A stretch of 62,000 nt of DNA from Tubulanus polymorphus (taxonomy: Eukaryota > Nemertea > Palaeonemertea > Tubulaniformes > Tubulanidae), in assembly GCF_964204645.1 (NCBI RefSeq), contig NC_134036.1, forward strand, positions 5,033,600-5,095,599. Reading direction: 5' to 3'. The position numbers and the translations under genes were made by a program. Position 1 is the first letter of the stretch. Every line of letters starts with the position of its first letter. Of the stretch, positions 1 through 10,698 are shown in pieces. The notes beneath the pieces were generated by a model. That model made no database searches. It was given only the letters and a program-made list of their open reading frames with translations, and was not told the origin of the DNA.

Positions 1-291
1 CTACTCGAAGAAGATTGCGATTCGCGAATTGAAATACGACCATTTCGACGACGGTCGCGGCGGCGCGAAGAAGAGTCGAACGTATCGTCCCCCCGAGCGA
101 CGCGCCGGTGATGAGACGACGCACGACTCTCGAGGATGTTGTCGTTTTCGAGGCGATCTCTCGAAACTTATTTCGCCGCGTTTTCGTCGCACTCGACTGT
201 AGTTATAAATTACATTTCATTTTCGTGTAGGTAATAACAAGATTTTTTTTGTCTCGTGTCTCGAATAAAGCGCGTACGGCCCCGAAGACAG

Positions 292-293
<2 letters not shown>

Positions 294-352
<59 letters not shown>
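294..352. repeat. (TA)n microsatellite
   Basis: Uninterrupted alternating A and T for about 58 bases. Confidence 0.98.
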
Positions 353-355
<3 letters not shown>

Positions 356-1567
356 TGGGTTTACATCTGACACGTCTGAGGTCTGTTAAAGTATAATTTA
401 CAAATAGACGGTTGAATGATTCTTATATTCTTGAATGATTCTCCCTATAAACTTTGAAACGAAAAATATAATCATAAGCTACTTCCCTTATTCGCTTATT
501 AATATTGTTTGCGATACATTGCTGTGCCCAATTATACAGTTACATAGCCTTTATTTTTCAATTCATTTTTCTACCCGTGGCGCTCGCTTCAGCGCGGCAT
601 TGTATGATTTGCATGGCCTTCGCAGCAAATATAAATGACATCTTTTACCCATTCATTCGTCAAGCATCTTAAAATATTCTTATTGAAAAAGCTAACTTTT
701 CTCAATCAATTGTAAATATGATTACGTTGCGCGTATTTTTTTTCCGTGGTATAAATTTGACTTGAATTTGGACTTGAATTAAGCCAGGCAGGAATCGCAG
801 GAAAATGCGGAACCCGCGCGGAAACGCGGAATCAAACGTGTTCGAACTCGGACAACGCCGTTTCGCGAAACTACGTTTCTCGTATATACGAACACGACGC
901 GGGGAAACCCTTTGGGACGTGTTTCTTCGTGTCTCTTTGTTTCCCCGTTTCCTAGGTCGCGTGCGGCGTCTTCGTGCCGGCGATTTGAGATACGGGACAG
1001 CGAACGCGATTAACGATCACCGACGCGATAAAAAAAAAAAAACAACCTCGAATAATCACGCCGGATACGTAAACGTTGGCGAGGTCGTCATTTGCGCGAG
1101 GCGTTCGACGGCGTTAACGTTCGCCGACGACGTTTCCGTAGGCGATTAATCCGCGGCAACGTTTCCGACCGGTGACAGCCGTACGACGTCGGGAAATGAC
1201 GGTAGTTTGTCTTGATTTACGGTCGACGTTTTGATGGACATCGCCCCCCGCGCGCGCGCCGTTTCATGCCGACTCCTCGCACCGACGAATTCCGTCACAC
1301 CGTGCCCGCTTATCTATCGAACGACACACGAAGATACGTAGATGGCTAAGCGTACTTGGCAGCACGCCAAAACCGAATTTAGATCCGAAAAAACGGTCGT
1401 TCGAAAACCGGGTTATGATATCTCTATTCGGAAGAATGTCCGAAAAAATAAATTGTAGTAGAAACGCAACTGTAGAAAACCTTCATAATAATTAGATTCA
1501 ATTGATTTGTGTTTCAATCGTTTTCGACTCATCTCTGCGAGGCCTTTTTAAGAAATTGAATTGATAA
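353..1567. other. No gene recognised
   Basis: Around 752-785 lies a motif of the type AATTTGACTTGAATTTGG, similar to the short tandem tails of LINEs, but no LINE coding sequence precedes it. The open frame at 805-1149 has no recognisable domain or codon pattern. Confidence 0.5.
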
Positions 1568-1776
1568 AGACTTATACATATAGTACGTATTCTATTACTA
1601 ATCGCTATTACTAATATTCTATAAGTAATCGCTTTGTGTCAAAACTTAGTATTCTATTAGTAATCGCTTAGACGCTTAGATTCAAACTTATGCATAGTAT
1701 TATATTAGTAGTCGCTTAGTGTCAAACTTATACATTATATTCTTTAAGTAATCGCTTAGATTCAAACTTACACGCA
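1568..1776. repeat. Degenerate AT-rich tandem repeat, ~50-60 bp unit
   Basis: The motif TATTCTATTAGTAATCGCTTAG followed by a variant of TCAAACTTATACAT recurs about four times with substitutions and small indels. This is an old, decaying tandem array with no coding potential. Confidence 0.75.
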
Positions 1777-2442
1777 ACATTAATTCTATCATCAAATTGC
1801 TTGCATCACAATCTAAGCAGTTTTTACTGTCGTTTAATTTCTGTCCATTCCGGTTGTCTGTTTTATTTCGCGTCTTCATTCGTTAACGCGCGAAAGCCTC
1901 GGTTCATCGGGTCATGCCCGCGAAAGACGTAGCGACGTTAACGTCATACGCCGAACGTTAGATAAAAAACGCTTCGTATCAATCAGGGAAAACGTCCGTC
2001 GAGCCGGTTCGTCACGCCGCTAGAACGTAAAAAACGCATAAAACCCACGCGTCCGGGGCGTCGAAACGTTTCCAGACACGCGACGCGCCTTAACGAGAAA
2101 ATATGAAGAACCGACGATTACGCGGGACATTAACCTCCACCGAATTCGACTTGTCGGCGCGAAATTCGCATTCCCCTTCACGGAGTGCCGATTTATCTAA
2201 CTCAAAATAAAGACACGTCCCGAGATTATACAGTAGAGCCTAGAATTTAGATGGGAAACGATTATGAGCGAAAACAGATTTATTTTCAGAGTTTCAAATC
2301 TCTTAGTTCTCGGCGTATTTAAAACAAAAAGGTTTTCGAATAAAAACTGATCTAAATCTCAGTTTCAACTGTTTCTACAAGATCTACCGTGGGTCTTTAT
2401 TCATTAAATATACCGAGATTTAGATCGGTTCGCTACGAACAC
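1777..2442. other. No gene recognised
   Basis: Moderate GC and CpG-rich to about 2200, then AT-rich. No convincing exon, RNA gene or repeat was seen. Confidence 0.5.
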
Positions 2443-2692
2443 GGTTTTCGCCTATTCATAAGAATTTGTATTAATTTCAAGATTTTTTTTTCTTAGGAAC
2501 TTGGAGTGGGTGGGTGTTTGTATACCCCTGTCATAGTCATACGGATAAACTTTTGTGATCTCTTTGTTTAGCATTTAAACCAATAAGGTTTTCGCCTATT
2601 AATAAGAATTAGTTTTTCTTTAAAGATTTTTTTAGGAACTTGGATCGGGTGGGTATTTGTTTATACCTGCTATAGTCATACGTATCAACTGT
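2443..2692 (+). repeat. Direct duplication, 144-bp period
   Basis: The block starting GGTTTTCGCCTATT at 2443 is repeated at 2587. Both copies contain AGGAACTTGGA, a GGGTGGGT stretch and ATAGTCATACG in the same order. The copies differ by many substitutions, so the duplication is not recent. Confidence 0.8.
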
Positions 2693-3194
2693 TTCTTCTA
2701 TATTTTTTTCCATCGACTTATTTGTATAACTTTCAAAGTAAAAGATATGCGTTATTTTTTGTTTTGTTAAGAAAAAGGATATAGCGTATCATATTCATGT
2801 CCTTGAAAGTTATATAACGAGCATTGAGGTAGTAAAAAAAAATCGAAACAAAAATAGAACACGGACGACAAAAATACCTAATTCCCAACAAATACCCTTG
2901 AAATAAGAAACGGATTAGCATCATCAACATGGTATGAACGATTGGTTTTCGTAGAAAACCGGCCAACATGCTGGACCAATATCATTTGAAGTAAAATTGG
3001 ACAATCTTTACAGAAAGAAAAACTAAATGAATATATTGAGCTTTCGACCCAGTTCTGCGGGCCTTTTTCAAAAACAGTTTTCGAAAATGGCCCAAACAAT
3101 TGGGTCGAAACGTCAAATGCTCATCTAGCTTTTTTTTCTTTACATTTTGGGATTTTACTGCAGCTACGTTAACGTGGTGTCCGATCAAAAATCA
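2693..3194. other. No gene recognised
   Basis: AT-rich. Short open frames on both strands overlap one another and resemble nothing known. Confidence 0.4.
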
Positions 3195-3293
3195 CATTAT
3201 CATAATAATCATGATACTGATTATAATAATAATAATATTATTAATAATAATTATTATTATTATGATTATTATTAACATTTTTATTATTAGAAT
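3195..3293. repeat. (ATT)n-type microsatellite
   Basis: Imperfect run of AAT/ATT triplets. The isoleucine-rich open frame through it is a by-product of the triplet repeat. Confidence 0.95.
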
Positions 3294-3586
3294 ATCAAAT
3301 CATCGTGTGCCCTTAATTTCGTCCACAACCGCAGTAGATAGATTAAAGCTGATCGTTTTTTTTCGTAAGTTAGGCGATAACGGCGAGCGGACCACGCGCG
3401 CTAGAGACGCGTTATTATAGAAATCTGTCGGATCATTCCCCCGTATGCGATTCCTCGGAGATAAATCCGCTGGACAAACATCGTATGATAATGCGCTCGA
3501 CCTTGTTTGTGCAGATGGCTACACACACTCGCTTTGATCGTTATCGGGTTGAACGACGCTAGGACCGTGTCTCTGTTCTCCGTCTC

Positions 3587-3643
3587 TGTCTCCCCCCTCT
3601 CCCTATCTGTCTCTCTGTCTCTCTCTCTCTGTCTCTCTCTGAA
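3587..3643 (+). repeat. CT/CTGT pyrimidine microsatellite
   Basis: Run of TCTCTG and TCTCTC units. The flanking 3294-3586 and 3644-3669 hold no recognised feature. Confidence 0.9.
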
Positions 3644-3669
3644 GCGCGGCGGTTGACTAAGACGATTGT

Positions 3670-4016
3670 CTAGTCGGGTTTCAAGTACTTCCAGCTATTA
3701 CACTTAACGCCACGTAGTTGAGTCTGCCCTAAGTACTCGTCACTCAGATATTAGTACAAATTCCCTTCTTTCTAATTATATAATTTCATGCCTTGCCAAA
3801 CACTAATTATTTACTCACTCACCAATTTACTCAATTAACCTGTTCTCCTTTGTATATATACCCCTATTTTTAGTCTATAGCTCACACCTGACGATGATCT
3901 CTAGAGTGAGATCGAAACGTCGTGTATTCTATATATTTTAGATTGAATAAATAAATTCTAGTTTTTAAATTCTTTTAATCTGTAGATAGTGGTTTTTTTA
4001 TCTTACTAGTCGGGTT
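3670..4016 (+). mobile_element. ~325-bp non-autonomous retroposon with 11-bp TSD
   Basis: The 11-mer CTAGTCGGGTT occurs at 3670-3680 and again at 4006-4016, bracketing a 325-bp insert. The insert is homologous, in opposite orientation, to 17721-18060, which has its own 12-bp duplication and a poly(A) tail. It carries the conserved core CTGACGA...GAAAC at 3888-3918 and AATAAA near its 3' end. No tRNA-type A or B box and no open frame is seen. Target-site duplications of this length fit target-primed reverse transcription (established for LINE-mobilised elements). The partner that supplied the enzyme is unknown. Confidence 0.88.
3888..3918 (+). other. Hammerhead-like core motif, copy 1
   Basis: CTGACGA, one base, a 6-bp stem GATCTC/GAGATC with a six-base loop, then GAAAC. 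The order matches the hammerhead catalytic core (CUGANGA - helix II - GAAA), but there is one extra base between CUGACGA and helix II, and the flanking helices I and III are not evident. Activity is not implied. Confidence 0.45.
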
Positions 4017-4364
4017 GTTTGTTCGGTCCGGCGCGTGTCTTCGTCCAAGTCCTCGTTAACGACGAAGATACACTGTCGTACATGAAACGCTCGACGGTTT
4101 AATTACGCGTGGTCGTTTCCAGCGCTCGAGAGGAATTTGCGTCCCTCTTTATCCCGGCGTTCGTTTGAATGCCACAGTTATTTCTGTTCTTTCTTTCTTC
4201 GATGAGAATCTACGTAAAGCACGTTGAACCTCACGTAAAGCTTCTTTTTTTTATCTTTTAACTTTTGTTCTGAATATTGGCCAAAGCCGGGGGGATACGT
4301 ATACAGACGGTGGGAATTCTCGATTAAATTCGAATTGATAAAATTTTTTACGAATTCGTAAGAT

Positions 4365-4600
4365 TTTGGTGTCAAATACTGAATAAGAGTTTGTGATATA
4401 CAATAGACTCTGTCTCTTACTGCGGTTAAGTTGAGACCGGTAAAATTTTACCCCGAGTTGGTGTCAAATACTGAGTAAGAGTTTATGAAATACAGTAGAC
4501 TCTGTCTCTTACTGCGGTTAAGTTGAGACTGGTAAAATTCTACCCCGAGTTGGTGTCAAATGCTAAATAAGAGTTTGAGAAATACAGAAGGCGATATATT
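4365..4600 (+). repeat. 93-bp satellite, block 1 (~2.5 copies)
   Basis: Unit begins GTGTCAAATACTGAATAAG, runs through CTCTGTCTCTTACTGCGG and GTTGAGACCGGTAAAAT, and ends TACCCCGAGTTG. Further blocks lie at 30.0, 49.2, 51.5 and 56.5 kb. Confidence 0.9.
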
Positions 4601-5154
4601 CCTTATTTTTGGATATTTCAACCATGATAAGATTCAACAAAGAATAACTATTGATATTCGTGTAGTTGCCGCAAAAAGAAAAATCCCAACGCTGTAGAAA
4701 AAAACAATAAATCCAATCTTACACCTGACACAAACGACCCCTCTTTGCGTAATGATAGTAAAACGCCGACGGTGAAACGAAATCGATTCCCCACCGCGGT
4801 GAAAATATGTCCGATGAAATTACTGTTTACGCAACATCAACGCCGCAGTTTAATTACTTTTGAAACGATCTTCGATGCCGAAGCAACCATATTATACACT
4901 CCCGATGAATGGCATTTTTTTTCTCTTACTACCGCGACCGATACGAGGTCAAGCCACCCTATGGTCCGTATTCGACGGAAATATGTTGCTAAATTGCATA
5001 TCCGCAGACACACCGGGGCATTGAGAACGAAATGACCGACATCAGTAGGGAATTGTTATTTTTTCTAATCGTTGAAGTAAACGTCATCATTAAGAACTTA
5101 ACAAACACAATAATTATTCTGTTAAACTTAACAAACATAATAGTTATTCTGCTA
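4601..5154. other. No gene recognised
   Basis: A 96-codon open frame at 4745-5035 shows no recognised domain, signal peptide or homologue. Confidence 0.45.
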
Positions 5155-6236
5155 AATCGGTGATGTTATTGACAATGAGAAGGTCGACATTTAGGAACTA
5201 ATCATAATTTTACTGAATCGTTGATGTTTTTGAGAATGAGAAGGTCGTCATTTAGTAACTAATCATAATTCTACTGAATCGTTGATGTTTTTGAGAATGA
5301 GAAGGTCGTCATTTAGTAACTAATCATAATTTTAATGAATCGTTGATGTTATTGAGAATGAGAACGTCGTCATTTAGAAACTAATCATAATTTTACTGAA
5401 TCGTTGATGTTATTGAGAATGAGAAGGTCGTCATTTAGAAACTAATCATAATTCTACTGAATCGTTGATGTTTTTGAGAATGAGAAGGTCGTCATTTAGT
5501 AACTAATCACAATTTTACTGAATCGTTGATGTTATTGAGAATGAGAAGGTCGTCATTTAGTAACTAATCATAATTTTACTGAATCGTTGATGTTTTTGAG
5601 AATGAGAAGGTCGTCATTTAGTAACTAATCATAATTTTAATGAATCGTTGATGTTATTGAGAATGAGAAGGTCGTCATTTAGTAACTAATCATAATTTTA
5701 CTGAATCGTTGATGTTTTTGAGAATGAGAAGGTCGTCATTTAGTAACTAATCATAATTTTAATGAATCGTTGATGTTATTGAGAATGAGAAGGTCGTCAT
5801 TTAGTAACTAATCATAATTTTACTGAATCGTTGATGTTTTTGAGAATGAGAAGGTCGTCATTTAGTAACTAATCATAATTTTAATCAATCGTTGATGTTA
5901 TTGAGAATGAGAAGGTCGTCATTAGTAACTAATCACAATTTTACTGAATCGTTGATGTTATTGAGAATGAGAAGGTCGTCATTTAGAAACTAATCATAAT
6001 TTTACTGAATCGTTGATGTTTTTGAGAATGAGAAGGTCGTCATTTAGTAACTAATCATAATTTTAATGAATCGTTGATGTTATTGAGAATGAGAAGGTCG
6101 TCATTTAGAAACTAATCATAATTTTACTGAATCGTTGATGTTTTTGAGAATGAGAAGGTCGTCATTTAGTAACTAATCATAATTTTAATGAATCGTTGAT
6201 GTTATTGAGAATGAGAAGGTCGTCATTAGTAACTAA
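5155..6236 (+). repeat. 61-bp satellite, main array (~17.7 copies)
   Basis: The unit reads TCGTTGATGTT(A/T)TTGAG, AATGAGAAGGTCGTCATTTAG, TAACTAATCATAATTTTA. From about 5583 two subtypes mostly alternate: GTTTTTGAG with TTTTAATGAA, and GTTATTGAG with TTTTACTGAA. The effective unit there is therefore a 122-bp dimer. Inverted, decayed copies occur at 10.5 and 40.0 kb. Confidence 0.97.
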
Positions 6237-6811
6237 TCGAGATAGGTACTAAAGCAAACAAACAAATTTCCCCTTTTCAAAGAATATTAATCAAATCCAA
6301 AAAGGCCGTTCAATTTCGTTTTCTATGTCTATCGGATATACACCTACTATACCAGAAAACAATTACACCCGGCCACGAACAAAACCAGTATTCACGAATT
6401 TCCGCATCGATCATGCCTGCTACACAACTCGCGGCGGCGAAGGCAATTAATTTTCGTTGAAAACTGATCGAATTAAACTAAATAATTCGATTTCGACTCC
6501 GTCGTTACCGGATACTACGTGCGGGCGGTGCTAACAAGCCGTCGACACTGCTGCCCGAAATTCCGAGCACGCTTGGCGAGTTAAATTACGCGTACGCTTC
6601 TGCCATGTGTCTCTCCCTCTCTCGCCCCCTCTAACCGTGTCCTATCCGTTCCTCGGTCTGCGTATAAGAAGACCGGTTTAATTGACTGGTTGTTCGGGAG
6701 TAATTAGATTTAAAATCGTTTCGTTAACACCGCGGCGTCGTGTTCCCGATACGATCCGCGACGCGGCTCGAATCGCGAATAAGTTTAAATGAATTGAAAA
6801 TTGATTTTTAA
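6237..6811. other. No gene recognised
   Basis: CpG-rich unique-looking sequence between a satellite and a purine tract. No exon with convincing splice signals was found. Confidence 0.45.
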
Positions 6812-7240
6812 TGCAAGGGGCGAAAAAGAGGGAGTAGGAATGGATGGGGAGAGAGATGGAGAAGAGAGAGGGGGAGCGAGAGAGGAGAGAGGGAATGAGG
6901 AGAGAGGGAATGAGAGAGCGAAGAGAAATAGGCGAGAGGGATTGGGAATGAAGTGAGAGAAAAAAAGAAGGGGGAGAATGGAGAAAATGAGTTTGAAAGA
7001 ACGGATAGAGCGAGAGAGGAAGAGATGTAAAAATAGGAAATAGGAGAAAGAAAGGGAGAGAGGGAGAGATTGAAAGATGTAGACGCGGATAGAACGGGCG
7101 ATGTAGATAGGGGGAGTGATGGAGGGATAGATGGAGGATGTTGGAGAGGGGTACGATATAGGTAAGAGGGATAGAATGAGAGAGAGGTTAGACGGAAAGA
7201 AGAAAGGAGATGAGATGGAGAGAGAAGCAAGATGCGATTC
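6812..7240 (+). repeat. Purine-rich (GA) tract
   Basis: About 430 bases made mostly of GAGAGG, GGGAGA and GAATGAG words, with few pyrimidines. The serine/leucine/proline-rich open frame on the minus strand is explained by this composition. Confidence 0.92.
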
Positions 7241-8901
7241 AGTATCATCGTCATTTCTCGGTTATATGAACGCTTGTTTTAAAAGCGACGTTACGATATA
7301 ATACTCCGTCTCTTTCGGTTCCTCTCTCTCCCTCTCTCTCTCTTCGCTAAAACATCGATCGATAACCGGGCTATATCTCGTTTGATCGCGCGATCAAACG
7401 AGATTTAGCGAGGAGTCTAATGACGCGGCAAACCCGACCGACCGCATTACGGCGTACTCCGCTGACTTTGATCCGTCGTCTATATGCGCTATAGCCCGGG
7501 ATAATGACGGCGGTTGCCGTAATCGCGCGGACGCGAGCGCACGCGCGCCTTTCGCCGAATATTTGCGAGAAATTCTCGGAAAATCAGTCGCGTTTTGTAC
7601 TTGTATCAATGCCGGGCAGAAAAAAAATACAATAGTTATGAGGAAAAAACTCTCTAAACGTCGCTATATCTCGTTAGATGTTCGTCACACTATTACCGGG
7701 CTTTTTCGTCAAAGGAATAAGCTTTTTTTTTACTTTTTCGGACGCTCGGCCTGCATTTATGTTGAATATTTTCGAAGATCGGGTTGATATAGATTCGAAA
7801 CTACTAATACTGGCAATCGTACTACGAACGCAAGAACATATATTTCGTACTCGACGCGCTGCATAGAAAACACGTACGTTAGATTCTATAACGCCGCGAA
7901 ATATGTTCGAAAATTGAGCTTAATTTCTGAGCGCGGACGATTTCATTAGCTTCGTATTACAGTTTCCAGTTAAACTATACTGCGTAACAAAGACTCGAAA
8001 TTCGCCGCGGCTAACAATTTCAAATCATATGTATAGATAATGAAATAAAAAACCAGATTTCAACTCAGCAGCGAATTAACGGTTTTTCAAACGTTCTCGC
8101 TTCGTATATCGGGCATTGTACATTATAATATGAACTTGAATATCAATTCGGCTTTGGATATGGGGGGTTTAATGAATCCAATTTCAGAAGCGCGAATGGA
8201 GAGCGAGTCTAGTTTAATTTGACAATCGATTTTCACTCGCCCGTGTTTCGAAAGAGTTAAGCGACTTTCACGCGTCGGCGAAAGATATCAGGACATTATC
8301 ATCATTTTGTCATCATTTCGAAATGCATTCGAAAGGGCTGAAGGCGGTTTATATTTCGTGTATGTGAATGTAGCTTTTCCAACACGGACGGAAATTGCAA
8401 CTGAATTGTTTAATCCAGTACTGGTGAGTTGTTTAGACTATATACCTGCCTCTGCGACTGACTTCGCGACCTAGAAACTTGCACTCGGTTAGTCCACAAC
8501 TCTGCGCGAGTTGGCTATAGAATGGTTAAGAGCTACACGCGTATAGCCGGTCCTTAACGAACCTGTGCCTTCGAAAACGCCGCCACCGAATAGCGCGACA
8601 GAGCCGACATTTCGGATACGTTCTATCGACGGTGTCTACGCTCACCGCCGGTCAAGCCGATGCCAATATCGCGATTAATAACAGGCCTGGCTAGAATTGT
8701 GTCGTATTCGAAATCGTTTTCGAAAATATTCTGTTCGTAATTCATCTGGCGGTATCAGGTCCATTTTACGGCGTTCGTTGCGTATATTCTTGAAAGTCCC
8801 GTGAAAGTCTGTCTACTTTTTTACCTCGGCAGTATCATCGTTAGAATACCGATTTCAAGACCGAAAAGCAGGAACGAAATAAAGACGAACAAAAAAATAT
8901 T
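7241..8901. other. Upstream region of the plus-strand GPCR
   Basis: Includes a CT microsatellite at about 7318-7345 and a 30-bp perfect palindrome at 7375-7404. No TATA box or upstream exon of the GPCR could be assigned with confidence. Confidence 0.4.
7375..7404. repeat. 30-bp perfect palindrome
   Basis: The half-site ATCTCGTTTGATCGC is followed immediately by its exact reverse complement, with no spacer. Confidence 0.95.
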
Positions 8902-9888
8902 ATGTTGAACGCGACGGACTCGAACCCGCAGCATACCCGCACGCGTTACGCCTATACGCTGATCATGGTAATGCGTCACGCGCCGGGCTCGCTGCTGATG
9001 CTGCCGTTGGTAACCTCGCCTATCCTATTCTGCCTGGGCGTGTTCGGCAACACGGCCGTTTTCCTGATCATGTGCGGCCGTCGGTTTCGACGCCTGTCCT
9101 ACGCCAACTACCTGGTCGTCGTTTCGGCGTGCGATCTGTTGTACGGCGCCTACGTCCAGTTCCTGCCGCTGGTCCAACACTTCCTGATCCACGCCACCGG
9201 CGGCCGTCCGCCCGTCTACATCATGAACTCGCTGATCGGCTGCCAAGTCTACGAATACCTGATGAACGTGGCCGTTTGCACGAGCTCGTGGCTGATCGTG
9301 GCCATATCATTGGAACGCCTGGCCGTCGTGCTGTTCCCGTTCACGGCGCGACTGATATGCACCGCCCGATTCGCCCGTTCGGTCGCCCTAGTCGTCGTGG
9401 TCGTGAACGCGGCCATCCAGTACAAAGACCGCATCGTCGAGATGCGCTACAGCCCGCGCGCGAAAAGCTGCTTCCGCGAGGTGAACGCCGACTTTTTCGT
9501 GGCCGCTAAGTTCCACTTGGTTTACGTGCTGTTGGCGCCGATGTTTTTGATTATGGTCGTCAACGCGGTGATCGTCTGTCGGCTGGTTTACGCCGTGCGG
9601 CGCTCGGTCGCCTCGACCGACGACCGGTCGACCAAAGCCGTCCGCACGACCGTCATGCTGGTCACCGTATCGCTGTCGTTCGCCCTGTACACGCTGCCGA
9701 TCACCGTCGTCTTGTTGCTGCCGTATAAGATACCGAAGTTGGTGACTTCGACGTTCACGCAGTTCTACGGCTTGAACTACGCGACGAATTTCTACGTTCT
9801 ACTGCAAGGCCGCGAGATTCGTTCGTACTTCGTGCGGCTGATGGTCACCGGCTGTCGTCGCGAGTCGGGCATCAACTCGAAACTATAA
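8902..9888 (+). CDS. Class A (rhodopsin-like) GPCR, intronless, copy 1
   Basis: A single uninterrupted frame of 328 codons with seven hydrophobic segments (about residues 31-57, 66-90, 112-146, 156-176, 202-231, 247-273, 284-302). Family landmarks are GVFGN with N50 in TM1, SACD with D78 in TM2, C114 at the start of TM3 paired with C190 in loop 2, the ERL motif at 138-140 in place of DRY, P213 in TM5, TLP with P266 in TM6, and NFYVL at 296-300 in place of NPxxY, followed by an amphipathic helix-8-like GREIRSYF. N3 lies in an N-glycosylation sequon. The tryptophan usual in TM4 and the CWxP tryptophan of TM6 are absent. The family would be a plasma-membrane receptor coupling to G proteins; the TM7 pattern recalls FMRFamide/GPR139-like peptide receptors, but the ligand cannot be read from sequence. 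The start ATG has A at -3; M22 and M24 are alternatives. Coding GC is clearly above the flanks. The paralogue at 13639-14631 is roughly half identical by eye. Confidence 0.95.
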   Translation: MLNATDSNPQHTRTRYAYTLIMVMRHAPGSLLMLPLVTSPILFCLGVFGNTAVFLIMCGRRFRRLSYANYLVVVSACDLLYGAYVQFLPLVQHFLIHATGGRPPVYIMNSLIGCQVYEYLMNVAVCTSSWLIVAISLERLAVVLFPFTARLICTARFARSVALVVVVVNAAIQYKDRIVEMRYSPRAKSCFREVNADFFVAAKFHLVYVLLAPMFLIMVVNAVIVCRLVYAVRRSVASTDDRSTKAVRTTVMLVTVSLSFALYTLPITVVLLLPYKIPKLVTSTFTQFYGLNYATNFYVLLQGREIRSYFVRLMVTGCRRESGINSKL

Positions 9889-9939
9889 TGATCGTCGCAC
9901 GCGCTGGTCTGGTCCACTAAGGGCAAGAGTAGGGTTTTT

Positions 9940-10110
9940 GGGATACGGTGAACCCGCCCTCACAGCTATAGCGGGAGCGCAGCGAGTAGAAGAGACATTT
10001 GAGAGACGTTCTCGGTTAAACCCCTTTCCTCACAGCTGTAATGGTAGAGCAGCGAGTAGAATTGATTCCAAGTTCTCGATGAACCCCCTCACGTAAAGCT
10101 GTCCCGATCG
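9940..10110 (-). repeat. 66-bp satellite, diverged inverted block (~2.3 copies)
   Basis: On the minus strand the words ACAGCTGT, flanking GGAG and CTCC arms and GAGAAC recur at the family's spacing. It lies just after the GPCR stop codon, so it may fall in its 3' UTR. Confidence 0.8.
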
Positions 10111-10233
10111 AGGTCCAACGACCTTTGATAAGGTTCACTTAAACTTAGGCCCATTATTTTTTGTCTTTGTTTTCTTGTTGTCGTTGTGAATAACCAGTTT
10201 ACCTTGAGGTAACACTCTTGAGGTAAATTGTTG

Positions 10234-10239
10234 AATAAA
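10234..10239 (+). terminator. Candidate polyadenylation signal of GPCR copy 1
   Basis: AATAAA about 345 bases after the stop codon, with a second AATAAA-type word a few bases on. This is the first such signal downstream that I noticed; its use is inferred. Confidence 0.4.
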
Positions 10240-10470
10240 GACTAGAATAAAACGATTTAGATAGGGATGTTGTTACATAGAGTTGCAATATAATGTGTAG
10301 CGAGCTTGAAAAATAAACAGTGGAATTTCTGCTTAAATCACTTATCGAGGTGATTGAAAACTATTTCACGATCTTATGCTTGCATCCAGTTTTACGGAGG
10401 TAAAATTGACTTCGTATCAAATCTTAAATCGGAAAAGTGGAATTGGGTATCACCAGATGCTAACTTGCTA

Positions 10471-10698
10471 ACTTCGACGATTCAAAATAATCATGATTAG
10501 TTAGTGATGTCACTTTCTCACTCTCAATAACTTCAACGATTCAGTAAATGTATGATTGATACTAATGACGACCTTCTCATTCTTGATAACTTCATCGATT
10601 CAGTAAAATTATGATTTGCTACTAATGACGATCTTCTATGAGTTAAAATTTGGATCAGTTTCTTAAGAAGACCTTCCCATTCTCAATAACTTCAACAA
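10471..10698 (-). repeat. 61-bp satellite, inverted decayed block
   Basis: The minus strand repeats TGATTAGT...GACGACCTTCTCATTCT...AACTTCAACGATTCAG, read here on the plus strand as the complement of the 5.2-6.2 kb unit. There are three to four copies with indels. Confidence 0.85.

Noticed and set aside
5155-6236. Possible CRISPR-like array
   Set aside because: Units are head to tail without unique spacers, and the sequence is animal DNA.
8917-8936. Exact B box (GGTTCGAGTCC) on the minus strand over the GPCR start
   Set aside because: No A box, T stem or cloverleaf; it lies within conserved-looking coding sequence and is probably chance.
9072-9509. Arginine-rich frames overlapping the plus-strand GPCR (and 13976-14619 over the minus-strand one)
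   Set aside because: Shadow frames of GC-rich receptor genes.
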